This document shows, in pieces, positions 1 to 11,065 of a stretch of DNA of 64,000 bases. This DNA comes from Miscanthus floridulus. Taxonomy: Eukaryota; Streptophyta; Magnoliopsida; Poales; Poaceae. The stretch covers positions 106,781,799-106,845,798 of the forward strand of contig NC_089584.1 of NCBI RefSeq assembly GCF_019320115.1, in the 5' to 3' direction. Both the position numbers and the translations under genes were made by a program. Position 1 is the stretch's first letter; every line of letters begins with the position of its first letter. The notes below the pieces were generated by a model. It was given only the letters and a program-made list of their open reading frames with translations, searched no databases and had not been told where the DNA came from.

Positions 1-1083
1 GTCAGCTAATCGGATCGGATACAGAAATGCAGAGGGTGTTTGCTTGGCGGAGTCAAAGTAGTCTGTCATCATCATCTCACTCTTCAGTTTTTTTTATTTA
101 AGAAATGGAATGAGCTGATCTATCACCACCTGATTCCTCCTAAGCTAATAACTAGTAGTACTAGTATAAGGAATGGGTTAATTTCACTAAATTTGAGAAA
201 CTACAATGTGTTAATTCTTCAAGCTAAAGGAGCAAAGGGAACCGCAGCTTCTGGAAATGGCGTGATCAATACTAGTAGCCACTTTATTACTAACACAAGA
301 TAAGCTGTACAGAAATGGCGTAAAAAACTTGGAAGTAATAATGGAGATTATGTGATCGCTTCTTCTGCTTGTGGAAATCCCCCAAATCAGTCGTCAGAAT
401 CGGTTGCCTCCTGAATGACTGGGACGACGTAAACGATCTTTTGCACGATTTCTGTATGTAGCTAGCTCGGCCTCGTCTACCGTTTGCACTGAACCTTTCT
501 TTCTCTAGACTCTCTATAAAGAGATGCACGTAGCTGTTACTGTGTATTACCTGGCGACCTAGATTCTATATATATACCATTATTACATAATTGATTTTCA
601 GATACGCACGCCTCTAATTTTTACCAAAGGAGGCTGAATCAACAACAGTCTCTATAGAGGTCTTCATCAGGCATTCAGGGTCCATCAAGTGAACCACATT
701 TGAAAATACATTACCAGATGCTTCTAAAAAGATGTCGTCTGACTTTAAAATCGTTTTCTAAAGGCAGTTGGCTAGTCAGTTTTAGAAGTAGTTGATTTTA
801 GAGATACACGACTACTGTAAAAAACAGTTTAGTTGGTAAAAGGTGATATCTAGATCCAATTCTACGTGAATTCGATCAGTCTCCATCCTTAGGAATGAAG
901 CCTCAGTTCCGTGACTCCTCCGGCTTCAGCAGCTCCTTCGGCAAAAACCTTTCAGAGGCTCCGGACCCTTAGCTGACATGGGAGGAGTCGGAAGCTGTTA
1001 AAACCCACTTCACTCTGAGAGCATTTGAGGCATTGCTGACTCCTTCGCAAACTGACGCGTGGCCACTAAACGTTTCGCAAAAA
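1..1083. other. Intergenic, no gene recognised
   Basis: I see no convincing gene here. Short ORFs at 40-303 (+) and 290-529 (-) have no recognisable motif and no splice support. The stretch around 690-1050 has the low-complexity, inverted-word look of MITE debris, but I could not define termini. Confidence 0.5.
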
Positions 1084-1344
1084 CACCATCTTTCTTTTTA
1101 GAAACTAACCCGCCGTCCAGAGCCTCGCTCGCCGCTCGGCCACACCCGGCACCCGCACGACGGCTTGGGTCATGGTCACGCCCAAAACCCTAGCCGCCGT
1201 CATCTCTTATCTCCCCTCAGCCTCGCCGTGCCGGAGAAGCGCGCCTCGATCTACAGGGGAGGGCGGTGTGCGGCCGTGGCCACGCCGCAGTGGGGCGCGA
1301 CGATGCTCTCGTGGTCAGAGCAACAACCCTAACTTCCCGAGGCG

Positions 1345-1881
1345 ATGACGAGAGCTGAAGGTACGAGCAAGCAACTTCTCCTTTCTCTTCTGGTGACTTA
1401 TCTCTACCTCCTCTCTGAGATCCGTTCGCTGGAGTTGAGCTTGATCTCTCTCCCTCTCAGATCTGACCACGAGCTCCTCAGCGGCATGAGCATACGCTCG
1501 GACGGAGCTTCTAGGTGGCGTCTTGGGGACTCGTCGGCGGTGGTGCACAAGGCCTCCATATCGGGTAGCAATACACTTGTTTGCTTTGTTGAGGGTGTTG
1601 ATTTGGTGTTGCTTGGGGAACCCCAGGTGGAGGCCTATGTTGTGGTACTAGAAGATTGCACAGCTCCTCAATCATTAGGCACCGACCACCTCGGCAAAGT
1701 GAAGCTGGCTACGACTACAGATCGGTTGTTACTTTCTCCTGTTCGAGTGTTCGTGCTGCCATCCTCACAGGCGATGCCATCTCCCCTGTATTCCACTCCA
1801 CATAGCAGGTGCAGTGCTCCCTCTGATCATTTTTCTTCTCCACCATCCCCTAGATTTCCTGGCCCCTCCAATGTCAGTTAA
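1345..1881 (+). CDS. Unrecognised ORF, 178 aa
   Basis: ATG-initiated ORF of 178 codons in a GC-rich stretch (about 1090-1880) that looks like the start of a grass gene. The protein is Ser/Leu-rich in its first half and Ser/Pro-rich at the C terminus, with no domain I recognise. It is not flanked by a clear TATA box. It could be a real first exon, a captured gene fragment in a transposon, or chance. The opposite strand has a shorter overlapping ORF (1315-1548), which lowers confidence. Confidence 0.25.
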   Translation: MTRAEGTSKQLLLSLLVTYLYLLSEIRSLELSLISLPLRSDHELLSGMSIRSDGASRWRLGDSSAVVHKASISGSNTLVCFVEGVDLVLLGEPQVEAYVVVLEDCTAPQSLGTDHLGKVKLATTTDRLLLSPVRVFVLPSSQAMPSPLYSTPHSRCSAPSDHFSSPPSPRFPGPSNVS

Positions 1882-2786
1882 GGTATGTAGTGAACAGGAG
1901 AAAAGATCCGGGTCAATTTAAATCTAACAGTATTTGATTCATTAGGGCTAATATGTGATTGTTCGTGTAAATACAAGTTTGTTCTAGCTGTAACTTTGTT
2001 CGTGTGATGATTAAAAAATGGATCATTTGTTTCTACAATAGTATTTTTATTACAATATAGTATGGTAGAGATGCATCTCGTGTTAATTGACTTTCAGAGT
2101 TTCTATTTATTTTGATAGGGTTAGTGTTAGCCGTATTAGCTAAGTGTACTGATGATGCTCCTCCTAAACTTAATAGTCATCCACATAGTGGTAAATTTTA
2201 CCATGGTTTCCAAAGGTGCATTAATGGTTGACAATGAGTAGTGTCTTACTGAAATGCAATACTCTGAAAGTATGAACTAATCTAAGCCTTACTCTTAAAC
2301 CATTTACTTAATGCCTTCTTGCAGGTCTCGGTTATTGTCGTCTTGAGCCTGCAGTTATCTATTGTGAAAGCATTGTTATACTAAGATGTAAATTTATCAG
2401 GCACGAACAATTGGCTACAGAGCTATATGAGTTAGATGGATTTGAGTTTCAGTTTTGACACAATTTTAGGAGCTGTGACCACTTTTGACTGATACATTGT
2501 ATTTCATGAGGTAATCTTTCAGCTAAAAAATGGTTTCATGTATTTTTAACTATTATTAGCATTCATCGTTGTCATACATTGTCCAATATGGGAGGTGAGT
2601 GAAGGGTGCTGATGGCAAAAGGGAAACTAATATCTTGTCTTTGCAAAAACCTCTAAGATGGATTGCTAGTAGAGTAAGAGATTTAGAAATTTAGTAACTC
2701 CTGATGGCCATAAGTGCCTTGTTAAAAACAGGCAGGAAGCTTGAAAGAGGAAAGAAGATGTGCATGGTTTTAGATGAATATGACGT
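1882..2786. other. AT-rich intergenic, no gene recognised
   Basis: AT-rich sequence with a splice-acceptor-like word near 2320 (tcttgcag) but no coding continuity that I can follow. It ends at the left boundary of a solo LTR. Confidence 0.4.
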
Positions 2787-2889
2787 TGTCAGGGACCAAA
2801 TACTAGGGTACCCAAAGAGGAGGAGCTGATAACCATCAAACGTTGATGCTTCTGAACAGGCAAGAACGTGACTACACCTCTTGCCCAAC

Positions 2890-3297
2890 GACCGAGGGTT
2901 AAACTTCGTCTCGTCCGACCCTCAAAGGTTGACTCTGCCTCGCCCGACCCTCAGGGGTGGGCTCTGTCTCGCCTAACGTCTGAGGGCAGACTCCACCTTA
3001 CCTGACCCCCGGGGACTGGCTCCGCCTCGCCCGACGTCCGGGGGCAGGCTCCGCTTCGCCCGACGTCTGAGGGCAGACTTCGCCTCGCCCGACCCCCGGG
3101 GGCTGGCTCCGCCTCGCTCGACGTCTGAGGGGTAGACTCCGCCTCGCCCGACGTCCGGGGGCTGGCTCCGCCTTGATCGATGTCTGAGGGGCAAACTCTG
3201 TCTTGCCCGACAACTGGGGGCTGGCTCCGCTTCGCTCGACGTTCGGGGGCTGGCTCCGCCTCGCCCGACGTCCGAGGGCGGACTCCGCCTCGCCCAA
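2890..3297. repeat. GC-rich tandem minisatellite inside the solo LTR
   Basis: About a dozen imperfect direct copies of a roughly 30-bp unit with core ctccgcctcgcccgacgtc followed by a G-rich spacer. Three long ORFs read through it on the minus strand in different frames, with products rich in Arg, Ser, Pro and Gly. These are artefacts of the repeat, not genes. Confidence 0.8.
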
Positions 3298-3878
3298 CGA
3301 CTACGTGCTGCTCCTTCATAACTACACGCGCAGATAAGAAGGGGCACTCAAGTCAACCGCAACACCGAGTACCATACCCTACACGTCTATAGGAAAGTAC
3401 CGTCAGAATATGACAAGACGGACGCTTTAAGCCCTTCTAGGCATGTTAGAAGCCTAAATAGTGTTGTGGGCGTCGACATTTATCTTACAGTGTTATGGGT
3501 GCCGGCATTTGCCCTCGAGCACGGATCTTGACGGAGGCATACGACAACCACTACGGTCCAGGAGGAAACTCACATCATCTACAGTAGCGGGCGTTGGGTC
3601 ACTGAGCCGTCTGCTCCCTATAGGGTCACGGTTCAGCACCCTGGTCCGTTGCGTCGCCCGTCGGGACAGGATGGGACATGACCACTTGCTGACAAAGCCA
3701 GAGCACAGTCCTATCAAGATCAGCGGACAGACTCTCAGCATGGAGTTGTCCCTGGCACCATCTGTCGTGTCAGCAGGACTCACTCGGAGGAAAAGGAACA
3801 CCCGGCACCTTCGAAGGACCTTCTTTGCCTCTGATTTTTCTTCTTTCTCCTATCTGTAATTCCTGCTTCCTCTTGGTC

Positions 3879-3886
3879 TATAAAAG
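3879..3886 (+). promoter_or_regulatory. TATA box of the solo LTR
   Basis: TATAAAAG about 1.09 kb into the LTR, followed by a C/A-rich leader. This is the expected U3/R arrangement, so the solo LTR may still hold a promoter facing right. Confidence 0.5.
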
Positions 3887-4195
3887 GGAAGGCAGGGCAC
3901 CTCACTAAAGGGACGACGCGACTCAACACACAACACATCACACATAGTTGAGCAGCGACCAAGCTCTCTGCACCCATCGACCTCTCCATCAGAGACTTGG
4001 GATCTTTCCCTCTCTCGCCCGTTTGTAACCTCTACTACGAGCCTTTCAGTGCTAATAACATGAGCAACAGCCGCAAACTAGATGTAGGGACATTCTGTCC
4101 GAACCAGTATAAACCTTGTGTCTTTTAGCACACCATCCGGATACAACGCGTAATAATACAAATTTACTCATTGGTGTTTACTCGAAACACCGACA

Positions 4196-5344
4196 TATGT
4201 TGTCAATGTATGGTTGATAATGGGCCAAGGGATTGATACGTGTGAATTATGATTGAATATGGTATAAACTATCTGCATGTTGCATAGTAGACTATTGAGA
4301 TGAAAATTCCATCCATGTAGAAAATATGTTACATGGTCTACAAAACCAATAGTTGATAACCAGTTTTCTACTGTGTTGATTCTTCTAAACCAATATGCAA
4401 TACTTTGATTTTAGTAGAAAATTATTACACATTAAAAAGGTTGCCTGGACTATTTGCAGATCATAAAATGAAAACTATTTGCACTCGAGTTTCTTCAGTG
4501 CAAGCTAAATGTTACAGTCGCAGAACAGAAGTAGTGCACTTGGGAAGTACATTTAGAGAATGAGAATCTATCTGTTAATTTAGAGTAACCCTTAAAAAAC
4601 TATATACAGACTCTTAGTTGTCCTAATTCTAGCAGTTCAACATGGCACCCCTACAATTTGCCTATGCTTTGCTTTCTGTAATTCTGCATGTGTTTTTTTA
4701 ACTCCATGTTTTGCTTATGATACTTTCTATTGCCTTTCCAGATATTATAAATATCTATGCTAATCTATTACCTAATTCTATATTAGGGCAAGGAGTACGT
4801 TGCAAACTCAGAAGACAACTTGGGTTCTATACACAATGTGATACTATGTGTAGTCCCCTTAACCATAACAGAAATCCTAAACCATCTGATCAACAACCAG
4901 AATGAGTACTTCATAGAGGTATGCAAGATTGGTTTGTTTGTGGAACCTGAGCTTTGCCAGGTTGGACTAGCAATGCCTCAGCTAGCAGCCAAACCTCATG
5001 GTCTGGATGGCAGAGCATAGCTTCGGGTTATGGTTTGAGGAGGATGTTCATGGACTCTGATGTAATCTGTTCCGTTGATTTGTCGCAACGCATGTGGTCG
5101 TACTTGTTCGCTGTCCCACCGATGTAGTATGTTCTTGTGACCGCGGATGACTGATATCATCCTGCTGCTATCACCCATGCTCTCACCTGTCATTAGCGGA
5201 GCAATTTTGATAGCAAAAGGCAACGCAAGTGGGTGGATAATGCATATATTTCCTTCTTCATAGTAATAAGTAGAGATTTGTGCTATGTACTTGTCGGCGT
5301 GATATCCTGATCTTAAGCGCTAACTTTAGGATGGCGGTGATAAT

Positions 5345-5347
<3 letters not shown>
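4196..5347. other. Intergenic with a possible decayed exon
   Basis: Mostly AT-rich. Near 4787-4917 a stretch reads open on the plus strand between an acceptor-like tattag and a donor-like gaggtatgc, giving about 43 residues of hydrophobic-patterned sequence that I do not recognise. With 1345-1881 and 5959-6163 it could be the remnant of one spliced gene broken up by repeats. That is speculation. Confidence 0.25.

Positions 5348-5429
<82 letters not shown>
5348..5429. repeat. (TA)n microsatellite, about 41 units
   Basis: Uninterrupted TA dinucleotide run of about 82 bp, ending directly at the left arm of a foldback element. A second, shorter TA run lies at its right end (about 5844-5860), so the element sits within a TA tract. 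Confidence 0.97.
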
Positions 5430-5430
<1 letters not shown>

Positions 5431-5433
<3 letters not shown>

Positions 5434-5844
5434 TACTGTTCTGCAGCTGGCCATAGAAAAACTTATTCTGTAGTCACTTTGAGTTACGATAGTTACTATG
5501 CTAATTTACGAGACTACAGTGATTCCTTACTAAGTGATTTACTATAACATTATGCTAAATATCACCGTGAGTTGTAGTAACACGAGTATATTCAGTAGCC
5601 AGCTACAAAATAAGTTATCCTATAGCCACCTCCATTTACGATAATTTTATATACTAATTTACGATAATGTCAATACATATTTACGATAGTTGGGTTACTA
5701 TAACACATGGAGATATTTACCATAAGGTTATAGTAAACCACTTAGTAAGGAGTTATTATAATCTCGTAAATCAACATAGTAATTATCGTAACTCAAAGTG
5801 ACTACAAAATAAGTTATTTTGTAGCCAACTATAAGGTAGTAGTT
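5431..5844. mobile_element. Foldback / long-TIR MITE in a TA tract
   Basis: The left arm (aactactg...cagtcactttgagttacga...) and the right arm (...tcgtaactcaaagtgac...gtagtagtt) are inverted copies of each other over more than 100 bp. Part of a third arm (tagccagctacaaaataag) lies in the middle, near 5597. There is no ORF. The length of the inverted repeat suggests a MULE-type or foldback MITE. The TA flanks hide any target duplication. Confidence 0.7.
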
Positions 5845-6623
5845 ATATATATATATATATACACACACCAATGTCTGATTAGTTCTTAACGTTATTGTCT
5901 AACTATAAAGCATGTCTATTACGCGTGAAAAATAGTTTTTGTTAAACAAATCATTGCAGGGCGGCCGAAGGGTGCCTGATGTTTAGTCCAGATGACTCCC
6001 TCCCTCTTTCGGCTTCAGCCTTTCACAGGATTGCGGTGGCACATGGACAAGTGAGGGACGGCACCGAAGATCGGGATAGCAAAGGAATTGACTCGGATTC
6101 ATTGCAGTTTAGGAATGCGGATGTGGTACCGCATTCTGTTCATACAGTTGCGCCAAGGACCTAATCCCAGTATTTTAGTCGTATTGTCCTAAATCAATAG
6201 CGACTGTTTTCTAATTTCCTTGTAGTAGAAGAATTTTAAGCATACAGTGGGACATCTTGCAACAGTACCCATGAGGAGTACACTGCATAGTACCCATGAA
6301 GAATTTGATGCAGGAGGCACCGACAATTCATTAGCCGAAAGGCCACAGCACACTCTGATGCAACTTGGTCATGGCATTCCCAAATGCTCCCTCCGTTATA
6401 TCTTAAATTCGATCAATTATAAAAACTATCAATATTAATAGATTAACTACGAAATGTATTTTATAATAAGTTATTTTAGAGCCATAAATATGAATAGTAT
6501 TTACTAGATTTTTGGTTAAACATGGACTACTTTTGCTAACACGCAATACGTATTGCATTCTTTTTCAGACGTAGGTACCAGTTCCCTCGTTTGGTTAACG
6601 TTCACGTATGAATCAGGCCGTGC
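5845..6623. other. Intergenic with Stowaway-like fragment
   Basis: An open stretch at 5979-6163 (+), after an acceptor-like cattgcag at 5957, has no recognisable motif. Near 6388 the words ctccctccgttatatcttaaattc mark one end of a Stowaway-type MITE, but I could not find the matching right terminus. Confidence 0.4.
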
Positions 6624-6651
6624 GGGGGGGGGGGGGGGGGGGGGGGGGGGG
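6624..6651 (+). repeat. Poly(G) tract, 28 G
   Basis: Twenty-eight consecutive G residues. The ORFs that read through it give poly-Gly or poly-Pro and are not genes. Runs this long are rare in assembled plant DNA and easily miscounted, so the exact length may be a sequencing or assembly artefact. Confidence 0.95.
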
Positions 6652-7089
6652 TTGCGGTGCAGGCATGGAAGTGAAGTAGTACTGAAGTTCTTGTCCTGCA
6701 ACCAACTCCCAACCAAACGGGAGACGAGCTGGCCCCGAGTTTCCACGCTCCATTACTTGCCGCGGCCCGCCGGCCTTCAGATCGACCTCGTTCCGCTCCA
6801 AGTCGCAAACGGCGATATTGATGTGCGTCATCAGTACAGAAACAGATGCACCCTTCCCCGTCGGTGATGATGGCTCGATCTGCAGCCCCCGGCAAGGAAG
6901 ACATGCCGGCCAGAGCATCCGTCTCTCAGTAAAGCGCTTCGAACCGTACGCTGATCGCTGCAACTACCAGACAGAGACCTCAGTTATGGCCCTAGCTGGT
7001 GGATATGGTTCGAGGATGCCTGCATTGTTCGTAGCGTATCCTGTGCCATAGTCCCATCGAAATAAATAAATAATGTTACGGAGTACGGC

Positions 7090-7212
7090 GCTGTTCGCTT
7101 CTTTTATAATCCGTCTTTCTCAGCTTGTTTTTTCAGTCGAAAACGTGTTTTTTTCTCACGACAAATCAGCCGAAAACAGTGTTTCGATTTGTTTTTTCAG
7201 CGAAGCGAACTG
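7090..7212. mobile_element. hAT-like MITE remnant
   Basis: Inverted ends gcgctgttcgctt... and ...cgaagcgaactgggc, with the typical grass interior (cagcttgttttttcag, gaaaacagtg). It is related to the element at 17219-17334 (same ctgttcgct / agcgaaca termini). No clean 8-bp duplication is seen. Confidence 0.5.
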
Positions 7213-7385
7213 GGCTCGCCTACTGTACTAGGTCTCAGCAAAAAAAGAAGAAGATGATGGTACACGTAGGAATATTTGTATAGGTATATATACGTATACG
7301 TATACACCCGGCTCCAGCCACGGACGACGGAGCTGCTGTCCGCCGGTCGCTAGCAGGTGGTTTCCCAGCGCAACCGTCTTCACCG

Positions 7386-7451
7386 CGCGAACAGGCCGGC
7401 CGGTGCCGTGCCGTGCCGTCGCGAACAGGCCGGCCGGTGCCGTGCCGTCGC
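7386..7451. repeat. Short GC-rich tandem duplication
   Basis: The word gcgaacaggccggccggtgc occurs twice in tandem about 34 bp apart, each copy followed by gccgtgccgt. It lies about 600 bp upstream of the BURP start codon. It may be a slippage product; no function is evident. Confidence 0.8.
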
Positions 7452-7552
7452 ACGTCGGCTTGGGACGGTGACGGCCTGACGGGCATTCAATGGCGCGCGG
7501 CAGGCAGCCAGGTGGGGGGCAGTTGAGTTGAGTTGCCGCGATACACAGTTCC

Positions 7553-7574
7553 CACATGGCCCATGGGCCACATG
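7553..7574 (+). promoter_or_regulatory. Pair of CACATG (MYC-type) sites
   Basis: CACATG occurs at 7553-7558 and 7569-7574, flanking the palindrome GGCCCATGGGCC, about 460-480 bp upstream of the BURP start codon. Established knowledge: the drought/ABA response of Arabidopsis RD22 uses a CACATG MYC site together with a MYB site. Whether these sites act here is inference. Confidence 0.35.
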
Positions 7575-7914
7575 GCCGCCCCGGTCGTGGTCTTGTCCCA
7601 GTACGGCTCTCTCTACTACCCATACCCTACCTCTGTGCCAGTGTGCCGCCTGTGCGGCTGTGCGTGGTGCGTGCTGACCGCCGAGCGAGGTTGGCTGGTT
7701 CGTATCGTTGTTGTTGGTACTGTTGATTGGTTTATGTGTGAGAAAAATACTGTTTTAGTTGGAAATTTATGATCGTTTGGCTGGCTGGACTCAGCTGATC
7801 CCGGTGGTTCAATCAGTGATGGCACTCTATTACTGCGGCTGCTGTGCCCCAGAGCTGAGCAGCAGTGGAATACCAATTAATTCTCCCAACTCCAATCTAC
7901 TCCCTGGTTTTGGT

Positions 7915-7922
7915 TATAAATA
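7915..7922 (+). promoter_or_regulatory. TATA box of the BURP gene
   Basis: TATAAATA lies 110 bp upstream of the ATG at 8032, giving a leader of roughly 80 nt. It is the best-placed TATA motif for this gene. Confidence 0.7.
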
Positions 7923-8031
7923 TTGGCTAGTACCACCTGCTGCAGGGCCATCATCGTCTGCATCGCTCGCTCTCCTTTCACTGGGAAGAACATCTATCAG
8001 CTTGCTCATTGGCCATCTTCGATCGTCTTCC

Positions 8032-10066
8032 ATGGAGAGGCTCCTCGCCGGCCTACTTGGCTTCCTATTGGTCAGTCCCTCTCACTGCCACGCAGTTCAT
8101 CTTGTGCATCTTTTCTCCCATCATTTGCTTCATCAGCCTTACATGTATCGACAGATATGAGGGAAGGAATGTCGTTTCATCTTTTTCAGTAATGGTTTCT
8201 ACAACATTAGTACACGGTTGCTAGCTAGTGATGCCTATTAACCCTATTAACATATGCTGCTGCATGTGAATTTGAAAACATTCAGAAGAGATTCAGCTTA
8301 TAACATATATAAGATGTATGCTTTCTAATTGTATGAGATTTTTTTTTCTATTGGTATATATCGATGCATTTTCAGGCGATGTTAAGGTTTTTTCCACTTT
8401 CACCCTAGTAATGAAATAAGGTAGACGATCTCTGATGCAAAGAGAGAGCTCTTGTGGTTTGCATGCAGATCACGTCAGTAGGAAGCCATGCAGCTCGTGC
8501 TCCGGATCAATACTGGAAGTCTGCTCTTCCCGACACTCCCATGCCGACCTCCCTCTCCCAACTCCTCAACACCCCAGGTATAACAATTTAACAGACAGCT
8601 CCAGATCTTCAGGCTTCAGTATGTACGCCAGATACTTTATATAGGTATGTCCATCACACAAACACACGTAGCACTAACACCTCTTCCTTGCTTATATATA
8701 CGCAGCCGGAGGCACGACCGTCAACGTCGGCTGGGGCGGTGTCCACGTCGATGCCGGGCGCAGTAAGCCCGGTGGTACGACGGTTGACGTAGGCAAGGGC
8801 GGCGTCGGCGTCAACGTTAACCCTGGCAGCAGCGGCAAGAAGCCCGGCGGCACCACGGTCGGCGTTGGGGGGAATGGGGGAGTCGGCGTTAACGTCAATC
8901 CTGGCTATGGGAAGCCCGGCGGCACGACGGTTGGCGTCGGGAAGGGCGGAGTTGGTGTTAACGTCAACCCCGGCTACGGGAAGCCCGGTGGCACCACTGT
9001 TGGCGTCGGGAAGGGTGGCGTTGGGGTTAACGTCAACCCTGGCAAGCCCGGCGGCAGTGGCACCACGGTCGGCGTTGGCAAGGGCGGCGTTGGCGTCAAC
9101 GTCAATCCTGGCTACGGCAAGCCCGGTGGCACCACGGTCGGCGTCGGCAAGGGCGGAGTGGGCGTCAACGTCAATCCTGGCAAGCCGGGTGGTACCGGCA
9201 CAACCGTTGGCGTTGGCAAAGGCGGCGTGGGCGTCGACGTCAATCCCGGGTACGGCAAGCCGGGCGGCACCACGGTCGGCGTTGGCAAGGGCGGGGTTGG
9301 CGTCCACGTGAACCCGCGCAAGAAACCCGTCAACGTCAACGTCAGCCCTTTCTTGTACACGTACGCCGCATCAGAGACGCAGCTGCACGACGACCCCAGC
9401 GTGGCGCTCTTCTTCCAGGAGAAGGACCTCCAGCCCGGTAAGAAGGTGACCGTCCAGTTCGCCAACACCGCGACCACCGGCGCCAAGTTCCTCCCGCGAA
9501 GCGAGGCCGAGGCCATCCCGTTCTCCTCCGAGAAGGTCCCCGAGATCCTCGCCCGCTTCTCGGTGGACCCCGACTCCGTCGAGGCGGCGGAGATGGCGCA
9601 GACGTTGCACGACTGCGAGGCGCCATCGGCCAAGGGCGAGAAGAAGGTGTGCGCCACGTCGCTGGAGTCCATGGTGGACTTCGCCACCACCAGCCTCGGG
9701 ACCAGCCACGTGAGGGCCGTCTCGACCGTCGTGGCCAAGGAGGGTTCGCCGAAGCAGGAGTACACCATGACCGGCGTGAAGCGCGCGGCCGGCACCGACG
9801 ACGGCGGCCGCCTCGTGGCCTGCCACGCGGAGCCGTACGCGTACGCCGTGTTCGCGTGCCACCTGACGCAGCAGACGCGGGCGTACACGGTGTCGATGCT
9901 CGGCAGGGACGGCACGGCCGTGGACGCTGTCGCGGTGTGCCACGCCGACACGTCCGGGTGGAACCCCAAGCACGTCGCCTTCCAGGTGCTCAACGTGAAG
10001 CCCGGCACGGTGCCGGTCTGCCACTTCCTGCCGCAGGACCACGTCGTCTGGACCCGCAGCGGCTGA
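8032..10066 (+). CDS. BURP-domain protein, RD22-like, with nine TXV repeats
   Basis: Secreted cell-wall-type protein of the BURP family (RD22-like subfamily), members of which are linked to drought/ABA responses and wall properties. Exons 8032-8070, 8469-8577 and 8706-10066 splice in frame (GT-AG) to 502 codons plus stop. The signal peptide spans about residues 1-22 (MERLLAGLLGFLL, then up to SHA). A short conserved block follows (QYWKSALPDTPMPTSLSQLL, about residues 28-47), typical of BURP proteins. Nine Gly/Val repeats follow (about 50-258). The BURP domain covers about 275-502 with the diagnostic CH-X10-CH-X25-CH-X25-CH-X8-W, all four CH pairs and the Trp present. It looks intact and functional. 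Exon 1 encodes only the signal-peptide core. The upstream region has a TATA box and two CACATG sites. The third exon is very GC-rich. The minus-strand ORFs here are shadows. Confidence 0.95.
8708..9330 (+). repeat. TXV repeat array in the BURP gene (9 units)
   Basis: Nine tandem protein units of 20-25 residues with core PGGTTVGVGKGGVGVNVNP. The spacers are PGYGK (long) or PGK (short). Two long-short pairs with an extra Ser-Gly or Thr-Gly before TTV (units 5-6 and 7-8) look like a duplicated two-unit block. The DNA repeats are nearly identical, so copy number probably varies between alleles. Confidence 0.9.
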
Positions 10067-10283
10067 GGCTGCTCTGGATGGCCGCCGTTTGCTCTCTCGT
10101 CGCGCCGCCTGATGGAGTGATGGTTTCGTTTCATTGTGTTTTAGTAGCCTCTGGGCATACTGTCGTTTATGTTTCCAATACAGTGCTTGATTGTGTAAAA
10201 AAAAAGTACAGTGCTTGATGCTTTGTATGGATGGTGTTGCCAGCCAGTATCGACCACCTGCTTAGATTCTGTTGTATAGTTTT

Positions 10284-10289
10284 AATAAA
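10284..10289 (+). terminator. Poly(A) signal candidate of the BURP gene
   Basis: AATAAA lies 218 bp after the stop codon, inside aataaataaaca. It is the only canonical signal in the 3' flank, so it is likely the near-upstream element. Confidence 0.55.
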
Positions 10290-11065
10290 TAAACAGACAT
10301 CTCTTTATGGTTACTGCTGCTCTCAGCCTAAACAAACTTCTGCTGATCTACAACGCTTCGTCTACGCAGACATCTAAACTCAGCCCTACCGTTCATTCCA
10401 TAGCACGACAGGGCTACCAACACGATACTGCAGCCTACGATGGTCGGTGTAACAAACAGGTACCGACATAAGAGAACTGAACGTGGAATTATGCACAAAT
10501 TTAAAATGGGAGTACTCCCTTTGTCCTAAAAACAGTCTATGAATCTCAAGTTTAACCACGTATATAAAACAGAATTGCTTCCTCCATCCCTGAATAAATA
10601 AATTCTAAAAATAAACAAAAATAAGTAAATACATCTTGAAGTTTGACTAAGTTTATATAGAAAAGTATCATTAACAAACATATATGAAGCACTATTTGAC
10701 ACGAGTAGTAAAATTCCAGAGTGACCACTAAATACAAAATTAGTTCTAAAGTCATCAAAAGTTCGTTAACTGAACTGCAACAGGGCTAGACAAGTTGAAT
10801 GCACACTAACAATCAGATGCAACAAAAGCTGATGTAATTACTGTTCTCACTTAATCAAATGAAATGACATTCCGTATAGAGGGCTAAATGAGGAAATGCT
10901 AGATCATCCTCCTAACTATTTCTCTTCCGTATTGGATGATTTTACATGTACATGTTTCCACATTTTCAATGCCTTTGATCTACACTGAAATTCTCCCTAG
11001 TTCCATACTCAGCAAACATTCGCGAAATTCTGATAATATGTACTTTCTGATAAAAACCATCACAA
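10290..11065. other. Convergent intergenic spacer with Stowaway debris
   Basis: Separates the 3' ends of the BURP (+) and diflavin reductase (-) genes. Contains agtactccctttgtcctaaa (about 10511) and cttcctccatccctgaataa (about 10578), Stowaway-type end words without complete partners. The rest is AT-rich. No gene is seen. Confidence 0.5.

Larger units (their letters stand above)
2787..4195 (+). mobile_element. Gypsy-like solo LTR
   Basis: Begins TGTCAGGGACCAAATACTAG, the style of grass Ty3/gypsy LTRs, and ends in ...CACCGACA. It has a TATA box (TATAAAAG at 3879-3886) followed by a transcribed-leader-like stretch, as expected of an LTR promoter. No internal retrotransposon domain follows, so I read it as a solo LTR of about 1.4 kb. 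The flanking five bases (GACGT left, TATGT right) do not match cleanly, so the target-site duplication is either decayed or the boundary is off by a few bases. Confidence 0.65.

Noticed and set aside
2890..3297. Possible CRISPR-like array because of regular direct repeats
   Set aside because: Repeats are imperfect, without unique spacers, and lie in a plant LTR; a minisatellite explains them.
2951..3392. Overlapping ORFs of 70-124 aa on both strands with repetitive Arg/Ser/Pro/Gly-rich products
   Set aside because: They read through the GC-rich minisatellite in several frames at once, which a 30-bp repeat unit with few stops gives by chance.
6516..6963. ORFs with poly-Gly or poly-Pro tracts
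   Set aside because: They are created by the 28-G run and have no domain or splice support.
9112..10134. Minus-strand ORF of 340 aa over the BURP gene
   Set aside because: Shadow of the real plus-strand frame; the plus strand has the full BURP signature and correct splicing.
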